Source: Botrytis cinerea B05.10
Lineage: Eukaryota; Ascomycota; Leotiomycetes; Helotiales; Sclerotiniaceae
Direction: 5' to 3'
Assembly (NCBI RefSeq): GCF_000143535.2
Contig: NC_037314.1
Span: 62,001 to 126,000 of the forward strand
Length of the DNA stretch: 64,000 nucleotides
This document shows positions 10,582 to 21,734 of the stretch, piece after piece (the stretch's first letter is position 1; every line of letters starts with the position of its first letter). The notes beneath the pieces were generated by a model that was not told the origin of the DNA, ran no database searches, and was given only the letters and a program-made list of their open reading frames with translations. Position numbers and translations under genes: made by a program.

Positions 10582-12508
10582 TTAAAGTTCGTCAAAATTT
10601 GGTGCCACAATCGTCCATTTTCTAGGACTGACTGGAAGCCCAATATAATATTCCCAAAATCGTGAGATCTCGAGGACGAAAATCTCCCATCTGTAAGAAT
10701 ATGTAAGCATTTGCATTAAAGGATGTAAGAATAAATAGCGGGAGACATACAAAGTGAGAGGAGATCTAAACCATCCCCAAAGAACGTATTTAGTGATGTT
10801 CCACGTCAATCTTAATTCCATCGAGAATAGTTCCGCGATAGTAGGCTCCTTTCGCTTCAACTTCACCTCCTCATCATATTCCGCAAAATCTTTTTCTATT
10901 GGATCTTCATGAGTTTCTTCAGGAATAACATGATGTGGTTTCGTCACACGATCCGTTAGTTTGACGGCCTCTTCGGCCTCGCTCTCTTCCGCCTCCACCA
11001 AGGTTCGGAACTCATTGATAGCGCGGAGAGAATGGGAAATACGGCCCAATGTATTAAACAAAGCGACAAGTTCAGTTCGTTTCAATATCGGGACATCCAA
11101 TGAGTTGTTGTCGGTTTCAAATAAAACTTTTAGCGCTGCTCCGTAGCCTGCGGTTTGAACTTTGCCCCACAGTCGACATTTATCACAACCTACACAATCC
11201 ATGATACGACTAATATTTCTGAATCGATTGCGGAAATCTTCTTTCAAACTTGGACCTTCTCCATTAACAAACATCAAGCCTTCATCGAAGATTCGAGTCT
11301 CTTTTGATGCTTTTGAAATCAGAGTTTGTACTTTGGATTGGGTAAGTTGATCTTGAGCTGGATCTCCAGAACAGAAAGTGTACTCCTTAAGCGAAGGGCC
11401 AAGTTTTGTGACTGCTCGTAGAACAAGAGCGTAATTGAAGTAAAGATTCGAAACACGTTCTGGATAGCCATGTAGGCGGTCTTTATAACATTCAACATTC
11501 ATGCCCCATTCACCAGTAATTTGATTCAAATACTCGTAACAGAGATGTGTGCTGATGGAAGTGTGCATGCCGGAAATGACTCTGTAAAAGACACGCTTCT
11601 CCAAACACTCATCCTCCAATTCAAGGCCAGTCTCTGCTACAAATGGGAGATTTGGGAAATGCTCTCGCTGTTCTTCCAGTATGTGTTGACGACCATGTTG
11701 TTTGAGAACAGACTTGAGTTCATTTGCCGCGGGCTCTTGCAGAGAAAACGGAGAGTGACCAAGGGATTCCGAATGTGGGAAGGATGATTTCGAAAAGCAA
11801 TTCTCTCGATAGATGGCATCCCAAACTTGTTTGGTACCCTCACCAGCATATCCTGTAAATCTCTCCGGGTTGTCTACCAAACTCACATAATCTCCTTTTG
11901 ATCCTGCGCCTTCATCGTCCGGTACACAGTAGTCTCTCTCGTCACATTCGTCATCGTATTCTACCACACAACTCTCTCCGACATCCTCGCCGAGCTTTCC
12001 TTGAAGTGGTTTCTTTGGGCGCTCTTGTTGTAATTTCTTTCCCGGATGGCCGGCTTTTGGACCTTCTAGTTTTCCCAATTCCTCTGCCCTCCATACCAGT
12101 GGTATATCCTCTTCATTGTCCAATGTATTTACGGCGCAGGCAATATTTCCACACATGCCATTTTCATCGTTCCAGAATGGACATTCCTTGCCGAATAAGT
12201 TCAGACGGTAATATGCAAAGAAATCGGTGGTTCGTGTGAGGTCGTCCAAGGAAGGTGATATTTCTCGGTTCAGGTCATCGAGGGTAGCATATGTTGTACA
12301 TGCATCCGAAACAATAGCTTTTGGGGAGATCTGAGTAATGGCATTAGACACATATGCCTGGCAAAAGAAAAGTGAAGCATACCGCGCAAACATCTGGACT
12401 TTGAACAGTTTTGGATTTAGATGAAGAATCAGAAGCTTCTGCATGAGAAGTACAAGTACTCAAGAGAGTAAATAACCCCAAGTAGAAAGCTCGAGCGGCG
12501 GTCTTCAT
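10582..12508 (-). CDS. ERO1: Ero1, endoplasmic reticulum thiol oxidase
   Basis: The protein has 604 residues in three exons (12508-12383, 12330-10751, 10690-10582). Exon 1 supplies a signal peptide beginning MKTAARAFYLG and the first conserved Cys (DVCA). The exon 2 frame is open back to 12444, but an initiation there would lack a signal sequence. Ero1 is an FAD enzyme that reoxidises protein disulfide isomerase with O2. The shuttle-cysteine region ECPFWNDENGMCGNIAC and the active-site motif CVGCDKC are present. The second intron is 60 nt, a multiple of three and without stop, so an unspliced message would add 20 residues; family continuity (PLTL-WEIFVLEI) favours splicing. The C-terminus is FDEL, which resembles an ER retrieval tetrapeptide. 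It lies convergent to the GH47 gene. Confidence 0.95.
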
Positions 12509-13919
12509 GATGAGACTGACACTTGGCCTCTTGTTTGATATCTCAGATGAATTTCATTCAGGCACAAGTAAGAAGCTTCGGAGTTTCCGAAGTAGGATGT
12601 TGAACTATCCAGAGATATGACAGGTTGGGAATATGAGGCAGTTGATGTATTGAGACCCTATTTTGTCGATATCTTGTAACTCTGAAAGGAAGGTCAAGAT
12701 AAATATAGCTTGTGTAAGGTGGGAGAACAATGACAACCTTTCCGAGCAGATTTTTCTAGATGATAAACTAAAGACACCTTTCAATAAACAGATGGAGGGT
12801 AAAAGAATGAAGCTTTTGTTCTTTATGTTTTTGATATTGATATTGATATTGATATTGATATTGAATTAAATACACATGGTCCTTTATTACTAGTTGGAAA
12901 GTCTACATGTTGATTTGAAAGCATATGATGTTTCGAGTGTTTTTACAATCTGTCCATTTAGAAGGAGCTGGAGTGGCTCGAGAGTTGAGGGTGGTTCGTT
13001 ATCAATCATCCAATCCAGCATCTGTCGGATCTTCAGCCCGGAGATCAAACAGTGCCACTTAAAAGCCATGGAACGTTTAATGGAACATCTAATGGAACAT
13101 CTAATGGAATACCCAACCGAATATCCAACGGCCCGGATCCATGGTATAGATGGCATCAATAGACTCCTACCTAAGATTGCCATTAATGGAATCGGCTTCT
13201 GCATTGTCTTGTGCCAGATCTGCATTTGAAGGTGCCGGTGTCCACCCTCCTGTTTCTGCTTCTGTGCCTCCTAATTGAGACATCCAAGTTCAAAGGTTGC
13301 CAGGTGCCTGGGTATGCACCAAGCACCGCATCAAAGGACTCGTGTGAGAATCATCTGTTATCAAATATCATCATCACCTTATATCGAGTTGACGTACGAC
13401 TATTTCCTCGTCTCATCTCACCGAGCGCAGAATAGCCGTCACACAATCACATTGCACTGAAAACATACACGTAGATATGATTTATTGTTTTTTTGGTAAA
13501 CCCTTGCCTTCTAATCAGAGTGCAATAACCTGAGAACCGACATCCCCAATTGTGCCCCCTTAATCATCCTCCCGTTTTGCATCTACCTATGCTGAACCTG
13601 CCACCATACATCATCCGATCCTCAGTATTGGGTTATTTTCTGCTTTTCTACACTCCCTAGATCCATTGCAACCAGCCCTGAAAAGCCTTGCTATCGTTAA
13701 CTTCCCAAGATGAACTAGGACTAGTATATAGCAGTGGAGATGATGTTAATTAATCCTGATCTAATACATCAAACGAATAATTGAAACCCATAAAGTGTAA
13801 GTCGTGTAAGTTAAGAGAGACATCAGACGTAACATCGTCAAAGCATATGTCCTCCTGTATAAGGTGTTATGCTGAACCAAAAGACTCGTTGAGACCGAGT
13901 TTGATCAAATGCAGCATGT
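12509..13919. other. Spacer between Ero1 promoter and the 3' end of Cks1
   Basis: It holds the Ero1 upstream region, a TTGATA repeat and a short AATGGAACATCT duplication (about 13079-13110). A 111-codon frame exists on each strand over 12890-13229 but neither resembles a protein. Confidence 0.5.
12831..12863. repeat. 6-bp tandem repeat, unit TTGATA
   Basis: Five and a half perfect units in a row. Confidence 0.95.
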
Positions 13920-14451
13920 TTACTGTTGTTGCGTTGGTGGCTGATAATTAATTGATCTCCTGAATAAATCCATTAGCGTTTGATGAAGGTTTGGGTGTGT
14001 CCTGGCAACGTACTTGAAGAGTAGAATATGTGGTTCTGGCTCATGTACCTCATAATGTTCCCAACCAAGACTCTATTTTTACCTGGTTAGTCCCGTTTCT
14101 TCTGTTGTTTAGCTTTTCTCTACATACCTGTGTTATTCCCAATGCTCTCCATTCTTCCTCCCACAATAGCTTCAAGGTACCAGTTTGGGGATCATGGTAT
14201 TCCTTTGGGATAACTTTCAGCATAGCTTTTGGAAGCTGAACATGTCGGTACTCGTATTGATCATCGGAGTATCTATAAGAAAACATAAGTGTTTGCGCGA
14301 TGGAAGAATTGAGGCCCAAGTTTTGCGCCATAGCTTGTACTGACCTTGCGGAATAATGAATTGCATCGATAAATTCATCTAGACGCTCCTTCTCGGCCTC
14401 GGAAAGCGGCCTCGCGTACTTGTTTCTTCTAGTGTAGTCTATTTCGGCCAT
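13920..14451 (-). CDS. CKS1: Cks1, cyclin-dependent kinase regulatory subunit
   Basis: The protein has 116 residues in four exons (14451-14345, 14272-14128, 14072-14014, 13959-13920). Cks proteins bind Cdk1 and a phosphothreonine on its substrates to promote multisite phosphorylation in the cell cycle. The spliced product shows the hallmark segments in order: [39 protein letters not shown], then [12 protein letters not shown], the conserved beta-hinge region. It ends with a Gln tail (NYQPPTQQQ). Introns 1 (72 nt, GTCAGT donor) and 3 (54 nt, GTACGT donor with a CGCTAAT branch) are stop-free and multiples of three, so naive gene callers would read through both. Removing them restores the family alignment exactly. 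The gene is divergent from the bromodomain gene. Confidence 0.95.
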
Positions 14452-15690
14452 TGTGCTCTGAATTCTATTCTAATGTTGTAGTCGCGATGGATGGGTATTG
14501 TCAAACGTGTGGGTGGGGCAACAACGCGACACCAAGTATTTTGAGGGTTGAATCAACAGACTCGGAGGTTGGCTGATTGTTCTATTGTGTACGAGGTCTT
14601 GTCTTATCAAGACCGATGGCGATTATAAGATTGGCGCCGGCGCAAATGTATATGGTATTCGAGGTAGGAAGGCGTCGAGGGGTTGATTGGTTTTAGATTG
14701 CGCTTCTTTTGCGGTGAAGAAAAGTATAACTATATGCGAAAGGCGAAGAGACGTATTGGCAGAAGTGATTGTAAAATGCAGTGGAAGACAAAAAGATTCC
14801 TCAAGCAAAGTCTAGTGGCTGCAAATAAGTCGCGTGTTTGTGTATTGTGCTGTATGTGATGCGATTTGTGGTGAAATTGAAGTGAATTGATTGAATTGAG
14901 TTGCGAAGGGTTTATTTTGTTATTGAGATATCGGAAGTGGACTCGGGAGGGGGGTGGTGGTGGTGTAAACAAAGTGACTTTCTACTGCGTACGTGCTCTG
15001 CTCGTAGTTGTCTGTGTGAAGTGGAGTACAGCCTTGTTGGAGAGGTTGAAGGACAGCCTTGTCCTGCTCATTACATGTATCCAATCAAACCACCAGCGCA
15101 GGGCCGCAGTAGCGTCAGCACGCCAAGACTCGCAACTACAGCCTAAGGCACCATTCACACATGGCCTTCTCTCGAACGGTCATGTGATACAGCCCTCCAA
15201 TTCCAATCCATGGCCAGTGGCTCTGTATGTTTTATCGCTTCAGTGGATGTTGGAAACTGTTGATTGATTGAGTTGAAAGTTGAGAATACAGATGCAACTT
15301 TCCTTGAAACAGATCTCTCCAGCATTGAATACCAGAGAATTCTCGCCAATTTCACGTATTCCATGATACTCGTCCAATATTCAGAATAAGAAACATTATC
15401 GTATCTTCATCCTTGCTGCGTTGTGAATCGCAGCAAGCCAAATCAAAAGATCATTACCCCTGCATATCTCCCCATCAGTACTTCGAAGTTTGTAAAGCTT
15501 CAGAACGCGCATATTCGGCCTTGACGCGTCCCCATTCTTCATTGGAATTTCGCATCGGCTCGCAGATTTGATTCAAGTACATCTGCAAAAAAGTACACGG
15601 AGAATCGTCCTACGAGATCGCACCGTACGATACAATACAACACAATACGGCACAGCACAGCACAGCACAGCACCACAGTACGATAGTAAG
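14452..15690. other. Shared divergent upstream region of Cks1 and the Rsc4-like gene
   Basis: About 1.2 kb lies between the two start codons. It includes a G-rich tract near 14947-14965 and a CACAG repeat just before the plus-strand gene. Short frames on both strands are not protein-like. Confidence 0.45.
15651..15673. repeat. 5-bp tandem repeat (CACAG) in the 5' leader of the Rsc4-like gene
   Basis: About four and a half units end 17 bases before the ATG at 15691, so they probably lie in the leader. Confidence 0.85.
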
Positions 15691-18336
15691 ATGGATCCAA
15701 AGAGAAAGGTTAATGGTGAAGGTACTGCGGATCAAGATGATGCGGATCGCGCTGCAAAGAGAAGAAAGCTTCCCATTGTAAGTTTGCGCCCATTTCATTG
15801 TTGATATTATTGCGATTCGGTGTAAGAAAGAAGATTCAAAAGTTTGGGTGCATTGCTCGTGGGGTTTAAATATCTACCAGCTCTTTCTCCATTGGCGGCC
15901 AGGGAAGTGAGCCGGCGCACAACCACTTCTTCTTATACTTTCTGTCAATCATTCTTCATAAATACTGTGGATGCGAAAATGACCAGAGAACGAGACTGAC
16001 AACGAATAGAATGGCGATCTGAGCCAAGGTCAAACACCAGAAACAACAACTTATTATGGATTGATACTTTTGAATCAACTGAGGACGGGTCTGGATAAAC
16101 AGTAAGTTAACCTCTCTAATGATTTCTTTTCGCGACAGATCTGCTTTCTCAACACTCTTTCGCATGCGATGGAGGGGTTGACATGTACGCACATTTGACT
16201 ACCACCACGATCAACACCTCTGCTGCTCTGAATTCACAACTTAATGTAACTCCTTCAATCCGCAGTACAACCCACTAATAGCTTTATCTTCTTATAGGGG
16301 ACGACCTTTCGCGACCAACTTCCTCACCCTCCCCGATAGAAAAGAATTCGCCGCATATTATGCCGTTACGAAGATGCCAATTGCCTTTGACACTATTCAA
16401 GAAAAGTTGGACAATTTTGCCTTTGCTACTTTATCTGAACTTGAGAGTTTCTTCAAGCGTTTGGTAAAAAATGCAAAGGATTACAACGAACGAGAATCTA
16501 TAATTCATCGGGATGCTGAACGGATACGAAAGGCAGTAGTCAAATTCATGACGGACAATAATCCGGAATATAAGACAAATCCGGGAATGAAGTTAGAGCC
16601 TACGCCTATTGAAGCTCTCGAACCAATCGAATATGCCCCGGGTTCCAAACCTGTCGGTTCTATACCAGCACACCCTAAGCTTGTTGAGCCAACGCCGGTA
16701 CCGATTGTGCAAGATGATAGCGATATAGATGCGGAAGGAGAGCCGGAAGATTTTGAGGCGGAAGAAATAAAGATTGAACCACAACCAGTCATAAAACGAA
16801 GAGGTCGACCCCCGAAGAATCCTTTGGCACCACGTAAGAGTACTACTCCCGCCGTGTCTGATTCACAATATGCTGGTATCAGCTTTGCGGGACTTAGTTT
16901 CCAACAGGCGCAAGAGAAGATTTTAGCAGATGTTCTCTCACACAAAGAAGACCCATCGTAAGTGAAACAATTTACATTATTGACCTACGCTAATACTGAA
17001 ATCAGTGATGACTTCTTTGAGTTTGAACCATTTGTTACATTACCTCCACGTAGTCTGAAGGACTATTATCAAGTAATTCCAAACCCACACTGCTTGAGGG
17101 ATTTGCAAAAGCGTGTCAAAGGAACTTTTGGGGGAAAGAATGCCACGGGTGTTAGCGATTTTAAGTCATGGGCTGCGCTTGAAGAAGATGCAAGTTTGAT
17201 ATGGAAGAATGCATATCACTACAATGAAGACGGAAGTGAAATCTTTAATCTAGCAAGAGATCTTGAGGTATGTACTTGCGTTCCCATTTGCTACTTCTTT
17301 ATTAACATTCACCAGATTTTTCTCAAGAAAGCTTTGGGAGAAGCTAAGAAAGTTGTACCCGAGCCTGTGATTCCAAAGATAAAAATCAATGTTAAGGCTC
17401 CCGAGCCTACCCCAAAGATCACTTTGAGAGTCGGGGTAGCTAGAGCAGCGGACTCACCGGCTCCATTAACTAGTGGCTCCAACGGAACTGTAGCTTCTAC
17501 AGCCTCCTCCAACAGCGAAACCCGTAGAAACCCATTTGGTGGCTCCCACTCAGTTGCGACACCTGCTCCAAGACTAGACCAATTAGAAAGAGCTAGGAGT
17601 ATGTCAAATTCTGCAGCATCTCCAACTCTTTCTAAAAGTGTACTTGTAAAAGGCGAGGAAGCTTCACGCGATTCGCCTACGCCTATTCTAAGGCCCATCA
17701 ATCAAACAGGTTCGACGCCAACACCGGCTCCGAGTGATATGCTTCCACCAAATACACCCAATGCATCTAATCAAAACTCGTATAATCAAGGTGGCTATGC
17801 ACAATCATTTAATCACCAACCAGCAAATCTTGGTTTAGATTCCAAGTTCAGAGCGCCAGGGAAAAGTGAGTATTATTTTTAATTTCGCTCAGATATAATG
17901 CTTACAAAATTTAGATGCTTCTCATGCTATGATCACAAATTTGAGTATCGCAACTCATCCACGTCTTAATGTTTCTCGTCATTTCCATATGGATTTGCCC
18001 CCATCTGCAACATTGGCGCAACAATCTATCACGATCAACCTCCCTTCCACGCATTATTATCTTCAAATCAAGCCAACAATCGCTCAAGCTTTACTCGAGC
18101 GTCAATATAAGATCTTTGTTACGTCTGGAGTAACTAGATTGCATGCTATACCACTCATACCAAATCATGGAGTCGATCCCCGACAACCTCTTTTTGAAGC
18201 TCGACTTGTTCCTGGTGTTAACAAAATTGAAGTTGAATTGATTGCAGCTCTTCCCAAGGGTACAGTAAAGCCTGCTGGTGGGCCTGAAGTTGAGATAGAA
18301 AAGGTTACAGTGTTTGCTAATTTGATGAGAAACTGA
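15691..18336 (+). CDS. Rsc4-like double-bromodomain chromatin remodeller subunit
   Basis: The protein has 690 residues in six exons (15691-15777, 16010-16101, 16298-16957, 17006-17267, 17316-17865, 17915-18336), all boundaries in frame. Exon 1 is short and basic (KRRKLPI). Bromodomain 1 spans about residues 30-150 (GRPFATNFLTLP, FAAYYAVTKMPIAF, NAKDYNERE with the acetyl-lysine-binding Asn). An AT-hook-like RRGRPPKNP follows near residue 227. Bromodomain 2 spans about 280-370 (VTLPPRSLKDYYQVIP, NAYHYNEDGSE). A Ser/Thr/Pro-rich linker leads to a conserved C-terminal domain starting NASHAMITNLSI. RSC remodels nucleosomes at promoters, and the bromodomains read acetylated histone H3. There is no BAH domain, which argues against Rsc1/Rsc2. 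Intron 4 is 48 nt, stop-free and a multiple of three. The assignment to Rsc4 is by layout. Confidence 0.88.
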
Positions 18337-21300
18337 GATGAATATTGTTTTGTAATTCAAGTCTATGAGACTAACCTACGGTAGCAATGGTAGGCGTTAT
18401 TTTGGCATTTCAATTTTCTGAGTTTAAGATTAAATATTAGGGGGCGTCTAAGAGGCCTATCGCAATTCTGTGGTCTGGCATATGGTGAGGTTCGGCATTG
18501 TACGAGTAATTTATGTATCATAAGGAAATGGGGATGGTCTATGATATGATAATAGAGCTGTGCTAGATATTCAGTTCTAGAGTTGGAGAAGGAGAAGAGG
18601 CACATCTCCTTAGCGCGCGCCATATAGGTACTTTCAATATTCAGTAGAAATATGAACAGCGAAGAAGCCCAGTTTCACAGTTATTAAGCCTGAGTTTTCA
18701 AGATTTCACGTTAATCTTTCCAAGCTATTAGATGAGTAGTAGTCGGCCTTCGATGACTCGGCCAACTGGCTCCAACTCTTCCGCTGGAAAATCGATCATG
18801 AATCATTACACATAAATTTGGTTATTGTCAAATCATTTGACTAGCTGTATCAAATTTCATCAAATTCAAGCCCTTTGACACTTCTATCCAGACTAATTCC
18901 TAAAACTTTCTTTCCTTCGACCGAGCTTAGTGCTTCTGATATCCAGACTTCAATTGAATTTCATTTTCAACGTTTAAAAGGATCCAAATCTTTCAGATTT
19001 TGGGGTTATTTAATTGCAAGCAGGGCAATTGGACACTTTGGCCACAGGTAGACAGACAACATCTCTACTTTAATCCGCACCAAGGTACACACAGCTTAAA
19101 TCTATCTTTCTTGTCAAGTACCCGTGAGTGATCGAGACTTAGTACTTCACCGCTTCAACGAGTGTGAGCTTAGGAATCGGTTTGGTTTGGAAAGGTGTGG
19201 GGGAACGGTTGTTGGATTTGTGTAGATGCAATGTTTGAGGTGTATTAAAACATTGGAGGTTCCTGGGTAGTTTTGAACTTGGTCTTCGCTGCTAGAGGTA
19301 ACTACTTGTTTTACACGAGTGAACCTTTGATGGGAATGGATATGCGACAGCAAGGAGACCTCGGCTAAGAGAAGGGGGGAGGGGGTCTGTTATAGTAATG
19401 TTATCACTCATTTATCAATACCAAGAACGCTAGCATTTTGTGTACTGATGGGTCTTTTCTGTCTCGCTCTTCAAACTGGTCAATATATTTGCATTTATAG
19501 AAAGGATCAAATCTGTCAGCTAAATGTAAATAACGATTTGCACAGCGCATTTTGAGAAAGAGTTAAGAACCTGGTCTGGCTTTCATAGCTAGGGATTTAA
19601 TTATAAGAACTCATTTCTTGAGGGAGGAGAATACATTTTAAATGTTGCCTTTTACGAGAGGCAGCTGGGACCGAGTCTCCTGATGCGCCTGCTAAAACAT
19701 GAACATGAACACTTCCAATTGCGTTACCAGGGATGTGGAAACGGCATGTACATTGAGGCTTTCGTGAATGAGAACATGTTGCATGCAACACTCCACGAGA
19801 AGCATTAGAAAAAATCGAGACCCCTATCACGCCGGCCGGAATATCGAGTTCGTTGTCAAGAATAGCGATTGAAAAAAAACATCCGGAACCCCAGATCTGA
19901 TTCCGCCGGCGAAATCGAAGGCAGCAGAAAGTTTAATTGTGACACTTTCTGAACATTGCCATGGCAACAGGAAGCATCAAGGAATCAAGAGATGACCTGA
20001 TGTAATTTCTTAGAGCCCTTAAACTTGGAGGTACGAAGAGGTCTCTTCCCCGAATTAAGTTCGGATGGTGCGAACCATGCGATCGCATGATAATCTGCAT
20101 AGGACAGGAAAAATATGATGTATTTCGGTCAACAGACCCCCAGAGTTGCCTTTGCACAATGATTTCTTAGCAAACTGTCAAAGGCCCGGGTTTGTATGAA
20201 GAGGAAAAACTTGATTTCCTGAATTGGTGTATCTACAATAGATGCACAAGATGATTTTCTCGCTAGGTGTGAAATACATATTCCCAATCACCGATAGTGT
20301 ATCTTGGGCATATCTTTCATTCTTGACTGTTATTCTCTTAATCATGTATCATTTTTTCCTTATTTTTACTTGTTCAGTTTTGTCTACAGTTATCTGGATG
20401 CAGAGTTCAGGAGGAGATGAATGGAATAGCTCCCTCATCCTAAACACTACCCTCTCATCACTGTTTCATTACCAGCATAGGCCACTCTACCCTTACTTAC
20501 CTTCCATGCATAGACCACTCATTTGTCATTGTTAACTATCCTCCCACAACATCGACTATTCAATTCAAACCCTAATTATTTCACATTTTCCAAAGTTTAT
20601 TCCGGCGATGTACATCAAAGAACCCCTAACTAGCGAAGCGACATTGAAGCGAGAGAGGGGGAAGACCAGAAAATGTGTATGAGATTGTAGACCTATCGGC
20701 AATTGCTATAGTGATCAACGATATGATTATTAGCACCCTTTCCATTTCAGAAACTCCCCCTTCAGGCATTGAATCTTATTTGCAAGATTTTAGATCTCAT
20801 GGTTCCGTTGATCTGAAAATGTTGAGGAAGCGAGGTGGACACACGGTTTGCTTTGGTCAATCGAGAAATTATGTCATCCTGATGAATTGTGCAATCAATA
20901 CTCACTCGACCTGCTTGTCAATGAGTGGGCGTCTTTACTGTATTTCCACAGATTCGCAATATGAAGGCCCTTATGAGATTGGAACAATTTAATACTATAT
21001 ATAAGTCTAAATTTAGTCACAAATCTAAATGAAGTGATAAATGCAGATTTCCCTCCTCTGTCTGCAAGTTCATAGACATGGTTCCGAAACCCTAGCCCTA
21101 AAGTATTACTAGGGGGGCGAAATGATTATGGAGATTATCCAAGGAGATGTTCATCGATTGAATGTGAAAGATAACCAATTCAAATTCAAGAACGATATAT
21201 AGAATATTCAAGCAATCAGATGCTATGGACTACTTAGTATCTACCTGCGATTGTTTGCAAGATTCCTCTCCCCGTTATCCCCCCGCTATCGCTATCGGCA

Positions 21301-21734
21301 AAGAGTGAATTTTTATAGGCAGGTCAGCCATGGGAATTCAGCCATTTAGAAATTCCGAAGTTGATTGATGGTTCCACATTGTGCAATTGAACACCAAGCA
21401 TTGGGCACGGTAAATGTAGGAATGGAGTCAAGGGACCTGAGTGATTCCTATAATAGCTTAGTAAAAGTAAATGCTTAGGGAAAAAAATCTAGCAATTTTT
21501 TGCTTGTCGTGAAAATTTCTATAAAGAAAATCACGTGTAGAGTGGGAGCGAGGCGAAAGGGCACGGACGAAGAAATTAGCTCAATGAAAAATCCCACTGG
21601 CTTTTGGTAAATTTATCTTCTCCCTCCCCGCGATCAAATTTCAAACTTCTTCTTTTTCTCCCTTCCTCCATACCGTCTTCTTTGAAGTTTTTTATTACCA
21701 TAAATTCTTCTTCTACCCTAATACAACCTTCAAG
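18337..21734. other. 3.4-kb spacer before the Hsp70 gene
   Basis: Short frames occur on both strands, but none shows a domain or a plausible exon chain. The last 200 bases, with pyrimidine tracts, are the likely Hsp70 promoter. Confidence 0.45.
21532..21537 (+). promoter_or_regulatory. CACGTG palindrome upstream of the Ssb gene
   Basis: A perfect E-box-type CACGTG lies 198 bases before the ATG. Such sites bind bHLH factors in fungi. Long CT-rich tracts follow (about 21614-21700), as is common in strongly expressed fungal genes. Function is inferred from position only. Confidence 0.35.

Noticed and set aside
12444..12444. Ero1 start at the first Met of the long frame
   Set aside because: It would read through intron 1 and omit the signal peptide; exon 1 starting at 12508 gives both.
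12890..13229. Two 111-codon frames on opposite strands
   Set aside because: They are mirror shadows over a short repeated AATGGAACATCT stretch, with no domain or signal peptide.
20675..20992. 105-codon plus-strand frame
   Set aside because: No motif, no neighbouring exon, AT-rich context.
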